Numbered from the stretch's first letter, positions 23,595-32,314 are shown. The stretch is DNA of 44,949 nucleotides from Rhodospirillales bacterium (GCA_016185145.1 JACPOB010000029.1:94091-139039); one strand, 5' to 3'. The notes: generated by a model from the letters alone, not told the origin. Made by a program: numbers and translations.

Positions 23595-24838
23595 CAGGCG
23601 CCCGCCTTGGGCGTGCGGTTGAACTCGGTCTTGCGCCCGAAGATGGCGCCGACGATCGGGCCGGCGTTGGCGGCGGCGAGATAGACGATCAGGGCCGGCA
23701 CGCTGGCGGCCGTGGCGAGGTAGCGCCCCACGTCACCGCGCTTCAGCCGACGCCAGGCGCCGAAGGTCATGCCGAACAGCACCGCCAGCATGGCGATGAA
23801 CCACAGCCACAGCAGGAAGCGGAAGAAGCCCGGCAGGTAGCCGTGGCCGATCGCCGACACGACCAGCGCCACGATCCCCACGGCCAGCACCGGGAAGATG
23901 AGCTGCTGGCCGAGCGCCACGGTGGTCATGAACTTGGCCTCGTCCGACCAGTCCGAGCGCCAGATCGGCCCGAGCAGCTTGCGGGCGACCTGCATGAAAC
24001 CCTTGGACCAGCGGCTCTGCTGGGCGCTGAAATCATCGAGCTTGGCCGGCAGTTCGCCGACGACATGCGGCTCCATCAGGAAGACGCCATGCCAGCCCTT
24101 GAGCGAGGTGCGCAACACCAGATCGAGGTCCTCCGACAGGGTATCGTGCGACCAGCCCCCTGCGTCCTCGACCGCGGCGCGCCGCCAGATCCCGCCCGTG
24201 CCGTTGAACTGGAAGGGCATGCCGCGGCGGGCGCGGACGTCCTGCTCGACGGCGAAGTGGGCGTCCTGCATCAACCGTTGCGCTCTGGTCAGCCAGTTCT
24301 TCTCGCCGTTGCCCCATTCGATGCGGGTCTGCACGAAGGCGGCGCGCGGCTCGGCCAGCAACGCCGCCATGGCGCCGCTCAGCCAGCCCGGATCCGGCAC
24401 GAAATCAGCGTCGAACACGGCGACATAGGGTGCGTCGCAGAGCTCCAGCCCCTCGGCCAGGGCGCCCGCCTTGAAGCCGCTGCGGTCGGCACGGCGGATG
24501 TGCGCGACGTCCACGCCGTCTCGCTTCAGCCGCGCCACGGCATGGACGGCGATATCGGAGGTGATGTCGGTGCTGTCGTCGAGCAGCTGGATGATCAAGC
24601 GGTCACGCGGCCAGTCGAGCGCGGCTGCGGCGCCGAGCACGCGGTCGATCACCAGCGGCTCGTTGTAGACCGGGATCTGGACCAGCACGCGCGGCAGCTC
24701 GTCCGGCAGGACCGGCGAGGCCGTGCTCGCCGGCGGCAGTTCGATCGACCAGTAGACCAGGTACAGGAAGTAGCCGGCGATGACGAACTGAACGGCCAGG
24801 CAGAGGAAGGCGATGAGGTCGACGACCGCGAGCAGCAC
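23594..24838 (-). CDS. CslA-like membrane glycosyltransferase family 2 (first copy)
   Basis: This 414-residue membrane GT2 is a paralogue of the next gene. One hydrophobic helix at the N-terminus (LIAFLCLAVQFVIAGYFLYL) precedes the catalytic domain with QIPVYNEPLVIDR, LDDSTDIT, DADFVPD, FNGTGGIWR, SEDLDL and QQSRW; several membrane segments follow (about 285-400). The C-terminal tail FNRTPKAGA mirrors that of its partner, pointing to duplication. FNGTGGIWR and the DTL-SEDLDL spacing are those of CslA-type mannan/glucomannan synthases. The start is GTG at 24838, 9 bases after the DevA-like ATPase stop. Two different enzymes rather than one may indicate alternating sugars in the chain. Confidence 0.88.
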   Translation of the reverse strand: MLLAVVDLIAFLCLAVQFVIAGYFLYLVYWSIELPPASTASPVLPDELPRVLVQIPVYNEPLVIDRVLGAAAALDWPRDRLIIQLLDDSTDITSDIAVHAVARLKRDGVDVAHIRRADRSGFKAGALAEGLELCDAPYVAVFDADFVPDPGWLSGAMAALLAEPRAAFVQTRIEWGNGEKNWLTRAQRLMQDAHFAVEQDVRARRGMPFQFNGTGGIWRRAAVEDAGGWSHDTLSEDLDLVLRTSLKGWHGVFLMEPHVVGELPAKLDDFSAQQSRWSKGFMQVARKLLGPIWRSDWSDEAKFMTTVALGQQLIFPVLAVGIVALVVSAIGHGYLPGFFRFLLWLWFIAMLAVLFGMTFGAWRRLKRGDVGRYLATAASVPALIVYLAAANAGPIVGAIFGRKTEFNRTPKAGA

Positions 24839-24847
24839 GGTTGCCGC

Positions 24848-25564
24848 TCAGTGGTAGTGGATCGGCACGTCGAAGCAGCGACCGTCCTCGATGTGAAGGC
24901 GCCGGGAAGCGACGTCGAAGATGCGCTCGTCGTGGGTCGACAGCACGACCGCGCACTTGGCGCGCATGGCGAGATCCTTCAGCTGGTCGACCACCAGGCG
25001 GCCGGCGACGCGGTCGAGGGCCGATGTCGGCTCGTCGGCAATGATGAGGTCGGGCAGGCCGATCATGACGCGGGCGATGGCGACGCGCTGCTGCTGGCCG
25101 CCCGACAGCTCGTCGGGCCAGGCGGCGGCCTTGTCGCCGAGGCCGAGCAGGCTCAGCAGATGGCGCGCACGCGGCTCGTCCCAGTTGGGGTCCGACAAGG
25201 GGGTGGTCGAGACGCCGGCCATGACGTTCTGCAGCGCCGTCAGCGAAGACAGCAGATTGCGCTTCTGGAATAGGAAGCGGATGCGGTTGCGCAGCACGTC
25301 GAGCTCGCGCCCCTGGAGGTTGACGATGTCGGTTCCGAGCAGGCGCAGCTTGCCTTCGGACGGCCGGCGCATGGTGCCGAGGATGGTGAGCAGCGTGGTC
25401 TTGCCCGACCCCGAGGGTCCAGTGACGATCACCAGCTCGCCCTCGCGCACCTGCATGTTGATGTCGAACAGCACGTCCGCCCGCTGCGGCCCCTCGCCGT
25501 AGTGGTGATGGACGTCGATGGCCTCGACGACGGGCGGCCCGAAATTGTGCGCGTCGGTCGACAT
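24848..25564 (-). CDS. ABC transporter ATP-binding protein (DevA/LolD-like)
   Basis: This 238-residue ATPase powers the FtsX/DevC-type permease encoded just upstream. Walker A is GPSGSGKTT (49-57), signature LSGGQQQR (153-160), Walker B LIIADEPT (173-180) and the switch His is 211. LFQKRNLL in the Q-loop region and the whole layout match the MacB/LolD/DevA group, which move substrates across the envelope without the usual import receptor. ATG at 25564 lies 2 bases after the permease stop; a longer open frame upstream overlaps that gene and is not used. It ends 9 bases before the first CslA-like gene. Confidence 0.93.
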   Translation of the reverse strand: MSTDAHNFGPPVVEAIDVHHHYGEGPQRADVLFDINMQVREGELVIVTGPSGSGKTTLLTILGTMRRPSEGKLRLLGTDIVNLQGRELDVLRNRIRFLFQKRNLLSSLTALQNVMAGVSTTPLSDPNWDEPRARHLLSLLGLGDKAAAWPDELSGGQQQRVAIARVMIGLPDLIIADEPTSALDRVAGRLVVDQLKDLAMRAKCAVVLSTHDERIFDVASRRLHIEDGRCFDVPIHYH

Positions 25565-25566
25565 GG

Positions 25567-26868
25567 TCACTCGAACAGCATGATGGGGTCGACCTTCCAC
25601 AGGCGGCGAATGGCGAACAGGCTCGAAACCACGGTCATGATCACACAGGCGACCAGCGAGACCGTCATTTCGCGCAGGCCCATCGACATGCCGAGATGCA
25701 TCGCCGCCTCGGTGATGCCGTAGACCCCGCGCCCCAGCGCGAAGGACACGACGAAGGCCGGCGTGATGATGGCGGCGCCGATCTGGCCGATCATGAACAG
25801 GAAGAACCACCAGTCGTAGCCCAGGCTCTTCAGGATGGCGTATTCCGGCAGGTAGAAGCGGATGATCTGGTACTGGGCGTAGTATATGAACACCATGCCG
25901 ATCATCACGCCCATGACGAAGCCTAGGTCGGTGATGTAGCCCACCGGCGTCTCGCGCGACCAGTAGACCCGTTCCCGCGCCTCGAACTCGTGCTTGTCGA
26001 TGGCCTCGCCGCGCCCCACCAGGGTGCGATTGAGCTGCTGGCGCACCGCATTGACGTCGGCGCCGGGCGCCAGGTGGATCGAGATGAAAGCTGGACGGTC
26101 GGACCACCAGTTGCCGAACACCTCGGCCATGGTCTCCTGGCTCATCATGATGGCGCCGTCGTTCAGCACGTTCGGGCCGACGGCGAAGGTGCCGACGGCG
26201 AAGAGCTGGCGCAACAGCCCGCGATTGTCGGGCGGTCCCAGCACCGTGTACTCGGTGCCGCTGTCGGCCTGGGCGGCGAGATCGCCGAAATAGGGCCGCG
26301 AATCGCGATCGAACAGGATGCGCCGCGTTTCCCTGAGCTTGTGCAGGTTCTCCTTGAGACCGGGCACGTCGACCGCGGGCTTCTCCGGATCGACGGCATA
26401 CCAGGCGAGTCGGCGCGAGGTCGGCATGCCGGCATGCTGGAGCGACATGACGCCGAACCAGAACGGCGAATAGGACGAGACCGACGGATTGGTGGCGATG
26501 ATGTCGGTCACCGCCACCGGCACCTCGGCGTGGAGCTGCATCGACTTGAAGCCGTAGGGCACGATGATGAGGTCGCCCGACACCATTCGGTGCAGGCGCA
26601 CCGACGATTCGTAGACCGCGCGCTCGATGCCGAGCTGGGCGAAGATCACCAGCAAGCTCGCCGTGACGCCGCCGAGCGACAGCAAGGTGCTGGTACGCTG
26701 GCGCTTGAGCTGCTGGGCGCCCAGCGGCATGGTCGTCGAGGTGCGGGCCGCCGCCCGCACCGCGGCCATGGAGAAGCTCGGCCGCCAGCGCCCGATCCGC
26801 ACCAGGCGTGCCCAAAGGCGCGACAACCGATGCCGCAGCCCCGGTGCGTCAGGCAGCGTGATGGCCAT
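25567..26868 (-). CDS. ABC transporter permease (DevC/FtsX family)
   Basis: This 433-residue inner-membrane subunit has the FtsX/MacB-type layout. One helix near residue 60-80 (LLSLGGVTASLLVIFAQLG) is followed by a large periplasmic domain (about 90-300) and then three helices in the last 130 residues. IERAVYESSVRLHRMVSGDLIIV is close to the DevC signature of cyanobacterial heterocyst exporters. Such complexes use a DevB (HlyD-like) adapter and an outer-membrane protein to export glycolipids. Its ATG overlaps the adapter stop (TGATG), and the ATPase follows at once, giving the DevB-DevC-DevA order. The cargo here is probably a lipid or glycan of the surrounding cluster. Confidence 0.9.
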   Translation of the reverse strand: MAITLPDAPGLRHRLSRLWARLVRIGRWRPSFSMAAVRAAARTSTTMPLGAQQLKRQRTSTLLSLGGVTASLLVIFAQLGIERAVYESSVRLHRMVSGDLIIVPYGFKSMQLHAEVPVAVTDIIATNPSVSSYSPFWFGVMSLQHAGMPTSRRLAWYAVDPEKPAVDVPGLKENLHKLRETRRILFDRDSRPYFGDLAAQADSGTEYTVLGPPDNRGLLRQLFAVGTFAVGPNVLNDGAIMMSQETMAEVFGNWWSDRPAFISIHLAPGADVNAVRQQLNRTLVGRGEAIDKHEFEARERVYWSRETPVGYITDLGFVMGVMIGMVFIYYAQYQIIRFYLPEYAILKSLGYDWWFFLFMIGQIGAAIITPAFVVSFALGRGVYGITEAAMHLGMSMGLREMTVSLVACVIMTVVSSLFAIRRLWKVDPIMLFE

Positions 26869-27884
26869 CAGAGGAAAGTGACGCGCGTCTCGCGCCCCAG
26901 CACCGGGGGCATGCTGGACGAGTCGTCGATCTTGATTTCAACCTGGACGACACGGGCATCGGTCGACGAACCTCCGTCCGGCTCGACACGCTGCATGCGC
27001 TTCACGGTCGGGGCAATGCGCTCGATCGTGCCCTTGTAGACGTCGTTGTTGCCGCGAAAGGTCACGTCGACCTTGCCGCCGGGTTTGAGCCGGCCGACAT
27101 GCAGCTCGTCGACGTCGGCCAGCACGCGCAGCTGGTTCATGTCGACCACCTTGACGATGCCGGCGGGCGACACGCGCTCGCCCTGACGGGAAAAGATCTG
27201 CACGACGACCCCGTCCAGCGGCGAGCGCACCAGCGCGTCCTCGAGAGTGCGCTTGGCGCTGTCGACGCGGGACTGGGTGTTGGCGATGTCGATCTCGTAC
27301 TGCGCCGTGTCGTTGTCCAGCGTCGTCTTCATCAACGCCAATCTGGCCTTCTGACGCTCGAGCGCCTGGTCGGCGATCGAGGTCTCGATCTCGCGGACAT
27401 CGGGCGGCTTGCCCGAACGCGCCCGCTGCAGGGCGTCGAGCTTGTTCTGCTCGATCGAGGACTTCAGCGAAGCCTCCTGCAGGGCGATCTCGGTGACGCG
27501 CGTGCCCTTGAGGATGAAATCATACTGCTGCTTGAGCTTGACCAGGTCGGCCTCGGCCATGCGCAACGTCACGTCGGCCCGGCCATAGTTGGAAAGGACA
27601 GCGAGGACCTCGCCCTTCTTGACCTTCTGGCCGTCCTTGACGCGCAGTTCGACCAGCACGCTGCCGCCGGCCGGGTCGCCGGCGACCACCGCCGTGCCTT
27701 CCGGCGCGTCGGTATAGCCACGGGCGATCAGCGGCGGTTGGGCGGGCTTGCCCGTGTCCTGGGCGCTGCTGGTCTGTCGGCTGGGCATGACCCACAGTCC
27801 GATGCCGGCGACGGCGACCAGGATCGCCAATCCGACGGCACCCCACCTGAATTTCTTGGCTCGAGCCATGATGAATTCTACCAA
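26868..27884 (-). CDS. HlyD-family periplasmic adapter (DevB-like)
   Basis: This 338-residue membrane-fusion protein would bridge the DevC/DevA pump to an outer-membrane channel. One membrane anchor lies at about 15-33. The barrel-sandwich half GGSVLVELRVKDGQKVKKGEVLAVL precedes a long helical hairpin (about 100-225, including a coiled-coil-prone Lys/Glu/Leu stretch), and the returning half VRSPLDGVVVQIFSRQGERVS with the beta-barrel part follow. TTG at 27884 has GGGAG about 6 bases upstream; ATG at 27869 (five codons later) is the alternative. The export lipoprotein gene ends 28 bases before it. Confidence 0.9.
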   Translation of the reverse strand: MVEFIMARAKKFRWGAVGLAILVAVAGIGLWVMPSRQTSSAQDTGKPAQPPLIARGYTDAPEGTAVVAGDPAGGSVLVELRVKDGQKVKKGEVLAVLSNYGRADVTLRMAEADLVKLKQQYDFILKGTRVTEIALQEASLKSSIEQNKLDALQRARSGKPPDVREIETSIADQALERQKARLALMKTTLDNDTAQYEIDIANTQSRVDSAKRTLEDALVRSPLDGVVVQIFSRQGERVSPAGIVKVVDMNQLRVLADVDELHVGRLKPGGKVDVTFRGNNDVYKGTIERIAPTVKRMQRVEPDGGSSTDARVVQVEIKIDDSSSMPPVLGRETRVTFL

Positions 27885-27912
27885 AAAACTCCCTGAGGCG
27901 CGCGCAGCGCCG

Positions 27913-29052
27913 TCAGAACGTTGTCGTGAGTGGGATGTTACCCCTGGCGATACCGACCACCGAGAACGTGCGGTAGATCGACGTCAGGATCTTGTCGTAC
28001 TCGTACAGCGGTGCGTTAGTGACATAAATCACGTCCCTGGCCTGCAAGCCGAACTGCTGTGCGACAAAAATAGACACCGGTTGAAAGAGGTCCAACCGGA
28101 AAACGCGGCCGCGAGCCGTGGGGTTGGTCTCGAGGTCGCCCATTCTGAACACATAAACGCCCGTTTTGTTGGCGCGCACGTCCGACAGCCCGCCGACCTG
28201 ACCCAAGGCCTCGAGCAGCGTCAGATTATGCTTGGTCATCTCGATGTTGCCCGAGCGCTGCACTGCGCCCAGCACCGTAAAGATCCGCGAATTTGGCCGG
28301 ACCACGATTTCGTCGCCCTTCTGTACGGCAATGTCAGCGCCGGCCAAGAGATCGGAGAATTGCGACGTCAGTATGACCTGCCCGTGGCGGCGCACCACGA
28401 CCTGCATCTGGTTGGCCGAACCGGTGGCCGAGACGAGCGGGCCACCGGCCTTGTTGATGGCGTCGACGACGCTGCGTACGTCCTCGAGCATCGACACGCG
28501 GCCGGGCTGCTTCACGTCACCCGACACCATCACCGAATGGGTGCGTGGCGAATCGAACTCGACGATGACCTCGGGCTCCTGCACCTGGGTGCCGAGTTGC
28601 TGGATGATCTTGCGCTCGATCTGGTTCAGGTCGAGGCCGGCGACCTGCACGGTGCCGACGACCGGGATCTTGATGCTGCCGTCCTCGCCCACGCGCTGGA
28701 TGCCGAGATCGGCGCTCTGTCCCTGGATGGTCGGAAAGATATTGCCGCCGTAGCGCTCGAAGATGCGCACCTTCAGCGAATCGCCTGGGGCGACGGTGAG
28801 GCGCTGGGCCGGCGACAGCGAGCTGGTCGTCGATGTCGGCCTGTCGGGGGTCGGCGGCTGGCGGTAGGCGACAACCGTCGTCGGCGTCAGATCGATGACG
28901 TCGAACGGCAGGGCTTCCGTGCTGGTCGACTGCGCGCCGCCCATCCACGGGCCGTCGCCGGGCAATGCAGTACATGCCCCCGCGCCAAGGCCGATGCCGA
29001 GAACAACGGCGAGGGGTCGCGCGGCGGCGTACAGCCGGCTCCAAACTGTCAA
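27913..29052 (-). CDS. Polysaccharide export outer-membrane lipoprotein (Wza/KpsD-like)
   Basis: This 379-residue protein is predicted to form the outer-membrane exit pore for the polysaccharide. A signal peptide ends in GAGAC, giving lipid-modified Cys27. The Poly_export domain follows (from about residue 85: LSPAQRLTVAPGDSLKVRIFE), then SLBB-type blocks (PRTHSVMVSGDVKQPGRV; IFTVLGAVQRSGNIEM). The start is TTG at 29052 with GGGGA about 8 bases upstream. About 83 bases separate it from the STAS gene. No co-polymerase (Wzc/KpsE-type) is encoded nearby, so how this pore connects to an inner-membrane pump is an open point. Confidence 0.93.
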   Translation of the reverse strand: MTVWSRLYAAARPLAVVLGIGLGAGACTALPGDGPWMGGAQSTSTEALPFDVIDLTPTTVVAYRQPPTPDRPTSTTSSLSPAQRLTVAPGDSLKVRIFERYGGNIFPTIQGQSADLGIQRVGEDGSIKIPVVGTVQVAGLDLNQIERKIIQQLGTQVQEPEVIVEFDSPRTHSVMVSGDVKQPGRVSMLEDVRSVVDAINKAGGPLVSATGSANQMQVVVRRHGQVILTSQFSDLLAGADIAVQKGDEIVVRPNSRIFTVLGAVQRSGNIEMTKHNLTLLEALGQVGGLSDVRANKTGVYVFRMGDLETNPTARGRVFRLDLFQPVSIFVAQQFGLQARDVIYVTNAPLYEYDKILTSIYRTFSVVGIARGNIPLTTTF

Positions 29053-29135
29053 ATTCGATCCCCGTCTAGCAGTGGTAGTACGTCACGCGCCGCGCCGCGT
29101 TTCGTCCCATGATATAGTCCAAGCCCGGCCAGTAA

Positions 29136-29501
29136 TTAACCCGCACGGGTGTGGGGGTGCAAGCGTTCCGCAGCCGCGCCTGCGGACTTTCGTCGCAACC
29201 TCGCGGCAGCTTCCTCGACGGAATCGACGACCTCGAACAGTTCGGTGAAGCCGCTGACCAGCAGGCAGTCGGCAGCAGCGCCGGTGAAGCGGCAGAAGGC
29301 GATGCGGGCGCCAATCTCCTCGGCCCGATGCAGCGCGCGGGCAAACACGCGCACGCCCGCGGCACTCATGTATGTAACCTCGCTGCCGTCGACGATCACG
29401 CCGCCTCCGGGTCGAAGGGCGTCGACGATCAGTGTCTCGACCGAGGTCGACGTTTCCGAGTCGACCTGGGTGGGCAGCATGACGGTGGTGGCGTCGTTCA
29501 T
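29136..29501 (-). CDS. STAS-domain protein (anti-sigma antagonist-like) lacking the usual phospho-serine
   Basis: This 121-residue single-domain protein resembles SpoIIAA/RsbV-type antagonists. IVDALRPGGGVIVDGSEVTYMSAAGVRVFARALHRA-like strands and helices give the STAS core, split over residues 25-61. In SpoIIAA the kinase target is Ser58 in MDSSG; the aligned position here is Ala47 (YMSAAG, 44-49), with Ser46 just before it. The usual off-switch by phosphorylation may thus be absent or shifted. ATG at 29501 has GAGGTG 9 bases upstream. It sits inside the polysaccharide cluster, 13 bases after the GT21-like gene, so it may regulate synthesis or export; no partner kinase is in the window. Confidence 0.85.
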   Translation of the reverse strand: MNDATTVMLPTQVDSETSTSVETLIVDALRPGGGVIVDGSEVTYMSAAGVRVFARALHRAEEIGARIAFCRFTGAAADCLLVSGFTELFEVVDSVEEAAARLRRKSAGAAAERLHPHTRAG

Positions 29502-29514
29502 GATGGTCGTCACC

Positions 29515-30669
29515 TCATACGTGCTTTCCGGCGGTGCCATCCCTGGCAGGCTGCCAGCCGGCCGCCAGATTCGTGCCGCGCCAGTCGATCCGGTTGCGGC
29601 CCCGCCAAGCCTGGGCGGCAAGCAACGGCACCAGGGCCTCGCGTGCCAATGCCGCGGCCCAGGCTCGGGGGCCAAACGGCAGGCCGCGGCCAGCGAGGAA
29701 CCATGCCTCGGCCGCTAGCCATGCGACTGTATGAAGAGCGAGCGCAAGGACAAGCCATATCGGCGCCGCGCCGGCGGCGAGCAACGCGACGATCAGCGCC
29801 AGGCCCGATGCGAGCCAGCCGATCGCGGGCTCCAGCAGCACCAGCGCCTTCACCTCGGGACTGAGCTTCAGCCGCGTCGATCCCCAGCGGACCTGCCGCC
29901 GCCACACATCCCCCCAGCGCCGGTCGCCGACGAGCAGCCGCGGCATGACGCCCGCCAGCCAGGTCGTCTGGCCGAGACGGTCGCGCACCACGCGCACCAC
30001 CGAATAGTCGTCGGCAAGATAGTTGAGGAAGCCCTGGTGGCCACCGATGCGTTGCAGCACGTCTCTGCTCAGGATGGTGACGCCCCCGGACGCGACGGGC
30101 ATGCCCAGCCGGTCAGCGGCCGTAAGAAAGCGAGCCTGATGGCCGTTGATGTAGCTGCACTCCATCTCGGCCGCGAAGTTTCCGGGCCGGGCGCCGGTCT
30201 TGAGCGCAAGCACGAGGCCGACCTTGTCCGAGAGATGAGCGGCAGCAGCGGTCAGGTCGGAGAGCTCGAGGTCGATACCGGCGTCGCACAGGGCGACGAC
30301 CGGCCGGCTCGCGGCCTCGAGACCCTTGCGCACGTTGTTGAGCTTGGGATTGAAGGTGTCGTCGCTGCCGACCAGGATCGGCGCGTCGGGCCAGCCCGCG
30401 CGGGTGCGCCCGACCGCTTCGTCATCCTCGGTGGTCACGCAGATCAAGACCTCGGCGCCGGCGCGCGACAGGTCGGCGAGACTGCGCAGGTAGGCGGCAG
30501 ACGCGTCACGTGCGCCGACCATGGGGGCAACGATGCTGAAATCGGCCGCCCCGTGCCGCACCGGATCGGCCCGCCGGGGCCAGCGCCCCAGCGCCGCACT
30601 TATCCACTGCACCAGCATCGTGGCCGCCCACCAGCCCAGCCCCGCCCAGAAGAGGACGCATGCGGCCAT
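29515..30669 (-). CDS. Glycosyltransferase, GT21/ceramide-glucosyltransferase-like
   Basis: This 384-residue membrane glycosyltransferase has a helix at the N-terminus, a cytosolic catalytic domain and hydrophobic segments near 280-355. It carries the GT21 motif set: PKLNNVRKGLE (near 108), the D in ALCDAGIDL, LADDYSVVRVVRD and RRQVRWGSTR (the QxxRW equivalent). Relatives glycosylate lipids, such as ceramide or hopanoids (HpnI). In this cluster it might add the first sugar to a lipid anchor on which the polysaccharide is built; that role is inferred. It lies 6 bases after the KpsT-like ATPase gene, which supports shared transcription. Confidence 0.85.
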   Translation of the reverse strand: MAACVLFWAGLGWWAATMLVQWISAALGRWPRRADPVRHGAADFSIVAPMVGARDASAAYLRSLADLSRAGAEVLICVTTEDDEAVGRTRAGWPDAPILVGSDDTFNPKLNNVRKGLEAASRPVVALCDAGIDLELSDLTAAAAHLSDKVGLVLALKTGARPGNFAAEMECSYINGHQARFLTAADRLGMPVASGGVTILSRDVLQRIGGHQGFLNYLADDYSVVRVVRDRLGQTTWLAGVMPRLLVGDRRWGDVWRRQVRWGSTRLKLSPEVKALVLLEPAIGWLASGLALIVALLAAGAAPIWLVLALALHTVAWLAAEAWFLAGRGLPFGPRAWAAALAREALVPLLAAQAWRGRNRIDWRGTNLAAGWQPARDGTAGKHV

Positions 30670-30675
30670 TCGCCA

Positions 30676-31458
30676 TCACCCGCTCACCGAGAAGCGATGG
30701 ATGTCGTCCTTCTCCATGGCCAGTGCCCGGTGGTAAGCGCGGATGACCACGCTCGGCTCGCCCTGGGAGCGGATGCGGCCATCCTCGATCCAGACGGCGC
30801 GGTTGCACAGCCGGCGCACCTCGGCCGGCGAGTGCGACACGAAGAGCAGCGTGCCCTTCCTGCGGAAGCTGTCGATCCAGTCGAGGCACTTGCGCTGGAA
30901 GGCGGCGTCGCCCACCGCCAGCGCCTCGTCGACGACCAGGATCTCGGCCTCGACATGGGCGCAGATGGCGAAGGCCAGACGCGTCCGCATCCCCATGGAG
31001 TAGTGCTTGACCGGCTGCTCCATGTAATCGCCGATGCCGGCGAACTCGGCCATCGAATCGAATTTCTCCAGCACTTCGGCGCGGGTCAGCCCCATGACGG
31101 CGCCGCCGATCATGATGTTCTCGCGGCCCGACAGCTCGGCATCGAAGGTGGCGCCGAGCGCCAGCACCGGGGCGACGCGGCCGGTGACGCGCAGCTCACC
31201 GTTGGACGGCAGGGTCATGCCGCAGATCACCTGCAGCAGGGTCGACTTGCCGCAGCCGTTGCGGCCCAGGATGCCGATCGAATCGCCGCGATAGACGTCG
31301 AGGTCGATGTCGCGCAGCACCCAGAACGGCTTGTAGTAGGTCTTCCACGAGCCGAACATGACCTGCTTCAGCCAGTCGCTGCGATGGGCGTAGAGCTGGT
31401 AGGCCTTGCCGAGGTGCCGGGTCCGGACGACGACTTCAGATGACGTCGACGATGACAT
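30676..31458 (-). CDS. Polysaccharide ABC exporter ATP-binding protein (KpsT/Wzt family)
   Basis: This 260-residue ATPase drives the ABC-2 permease encoded upstream. The N-terminal RTRHLGKAYQLYAHRSDWLKQVM and VLRDIDLDVYRGD are typical of KpsT/Wzt proteins. Walker A is GRNGCGKST (65-73), the signature YSMGMRTRLAFA replaces LSGGQ as usual in this family, and Walker B is ILVVDEALAVGD. It lacks the C-terminal carbohydrate-binding domain of Wzt, so it fits the capsule type rather than O-antigen. ATG at 31458 lies inside the permease gene, overlapping it by 23 bases; no better start exists downstream. Confidence 0.92.
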   Translation of the reverse strand: MSSSTSSEVVVRTRHLGKAYQLYAHRSDWLKQVMFGSWKTYYKPFWVLRDIDLDVYRGDSIGILGRNGCGKSTLLQVICGMTLPSNGELRVTGRVAPVLALGATFDAELSGRENIMIGGAVMGLTRAEVLEKFDSMAEFAGIGDYMEQPVKHYSMGMRTRLAFAICAHVEAEILVVDEALAVGDAAFQRKCLDWIDSFRRKGTLLFVSHSPAEVRRLCNRAVWIEDGRIRSQGEPSVVIRAYHRALAMEKDDIHRFSVSG

Positions 31459-32314
31459 TCCGGTACCTGTCGAAGAACCAATAGCCGAAGTAGAAGGTGA
31501 AGATCGACGTCGCCAGCATCCACAGGATGACAAATGGATTGGGCAGAACGCCGTTCAGCACGAGATCGCGCATGACCTCGACATAGGCGGTGAGCGCGTT
31601 CAGGTAGAGAAGGATGTCCCACGGCGGCGGCCGCGAGGTGTGCGCGAAGAACACCGGCGTCATGAACATGAACAGCGGCACGATGTTGATCATCAGGTAG
31701 CCGGCGTCGCGCGTGAAGGCGCCGATGGCGCACAGGAACCACGACAGCCCCATCAGGAATGCCGCCAGAGGAAAAAAGAGCAGCGGCATGAAGACGACCG
31801 TCCAGGGCAGGCCGCCTTTCACGGCGGCGATGCAGATCAGCATGACGACGGCGCCGATTCCGGTGTAGGCGGCGGCGCGCAGGGTCGAGATGACAGCCAG
31901 CATGTCGCTGGGGAAGATCGTCTGTTTGATGAAGTGAGCGTACTCATGCAGCAGCATCGGCGAGCGGTACGCCATCTCCGAGAAGAAGTTGAAGACGATC
32001 AGGCCGGCGAAGATGAACAGCGCATACTCGATCGGCCGCAGGCCCTGCTCGCCCACGAACGACATCTGCAGCTTGGTCGTGAAGGCAAAGGTGTAGACCG
32101 CGATGGCGAACAGCGGCGCGGCGACCGCCCACAGCCAGCCGCCGGCGGAGCCGGTGAAGCGCGAGGCGAGCTCGCGGCGCAGGATCGCCAGGATGATCTC
32201 CCGGTTGTAGCGTATCTGGAGCAACGGCTTGGCGAGGAAGCGCCTGAAGCGCGCACCCGGCTCTAGGGCCTCGACGACGATCTGCTTGCCGTTGACGACT
32301 TTCACCGACGGCAT
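31436..32314 (-). CDS. Polysaccharide ABC exporter permease (KpsM/Wzm, ABC-2 family)
   Basis: This 292-residue inner-membrane subunit has six predicted helices: GWLWAVAAPLFAIAVYTFAF, YALFIFAGLIVFNFFSEM, the AVISTLRAAAYTGIGAVVML and TVVFMPLLFFPLAAFLMGL stretches, the NIVPLFMFMTPVFF region and the C-terminal segment near FVILWMLATSIFTFYFGYW. The amphipathic N-terminal block with LAILRRELASRFTGS before the first helix is a KpsM hallmark. It is the first gene of the polysaccharide cluster. AAGGAGG lies just before ATG 32314. Only 28 bases separate it from the tRNA-Lys 3' end, so no separate promoter fits in the gap. Confidence 0.92.
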   Translation of the reverse strand: MPSVKVVNGKQIVVEALEPGARFRRFLAKPLLQIRYNREIILAILRRELASRFTGSAGGWLWAVAAPLFAIAVYTFAFTTKLQMSFVGEQGLRPIEYALFIFAGLIVFNFFSEMAYRSPMLLHEYAHFIKQTIFPSDMLAVISTLRAAAYTGIGAVVMLICIAAVKGGLPWTVVFMPLLFFPLAAFLMGLSWFLCAIGAFTRDAGYLMINIVPLFMFMTPVFFAHTSRPPPWDILLYLNALTAYVEVMRDLVLNGVLPNPFVILWMLATSIFTFYFGYWFFDRYRNVIVDVI

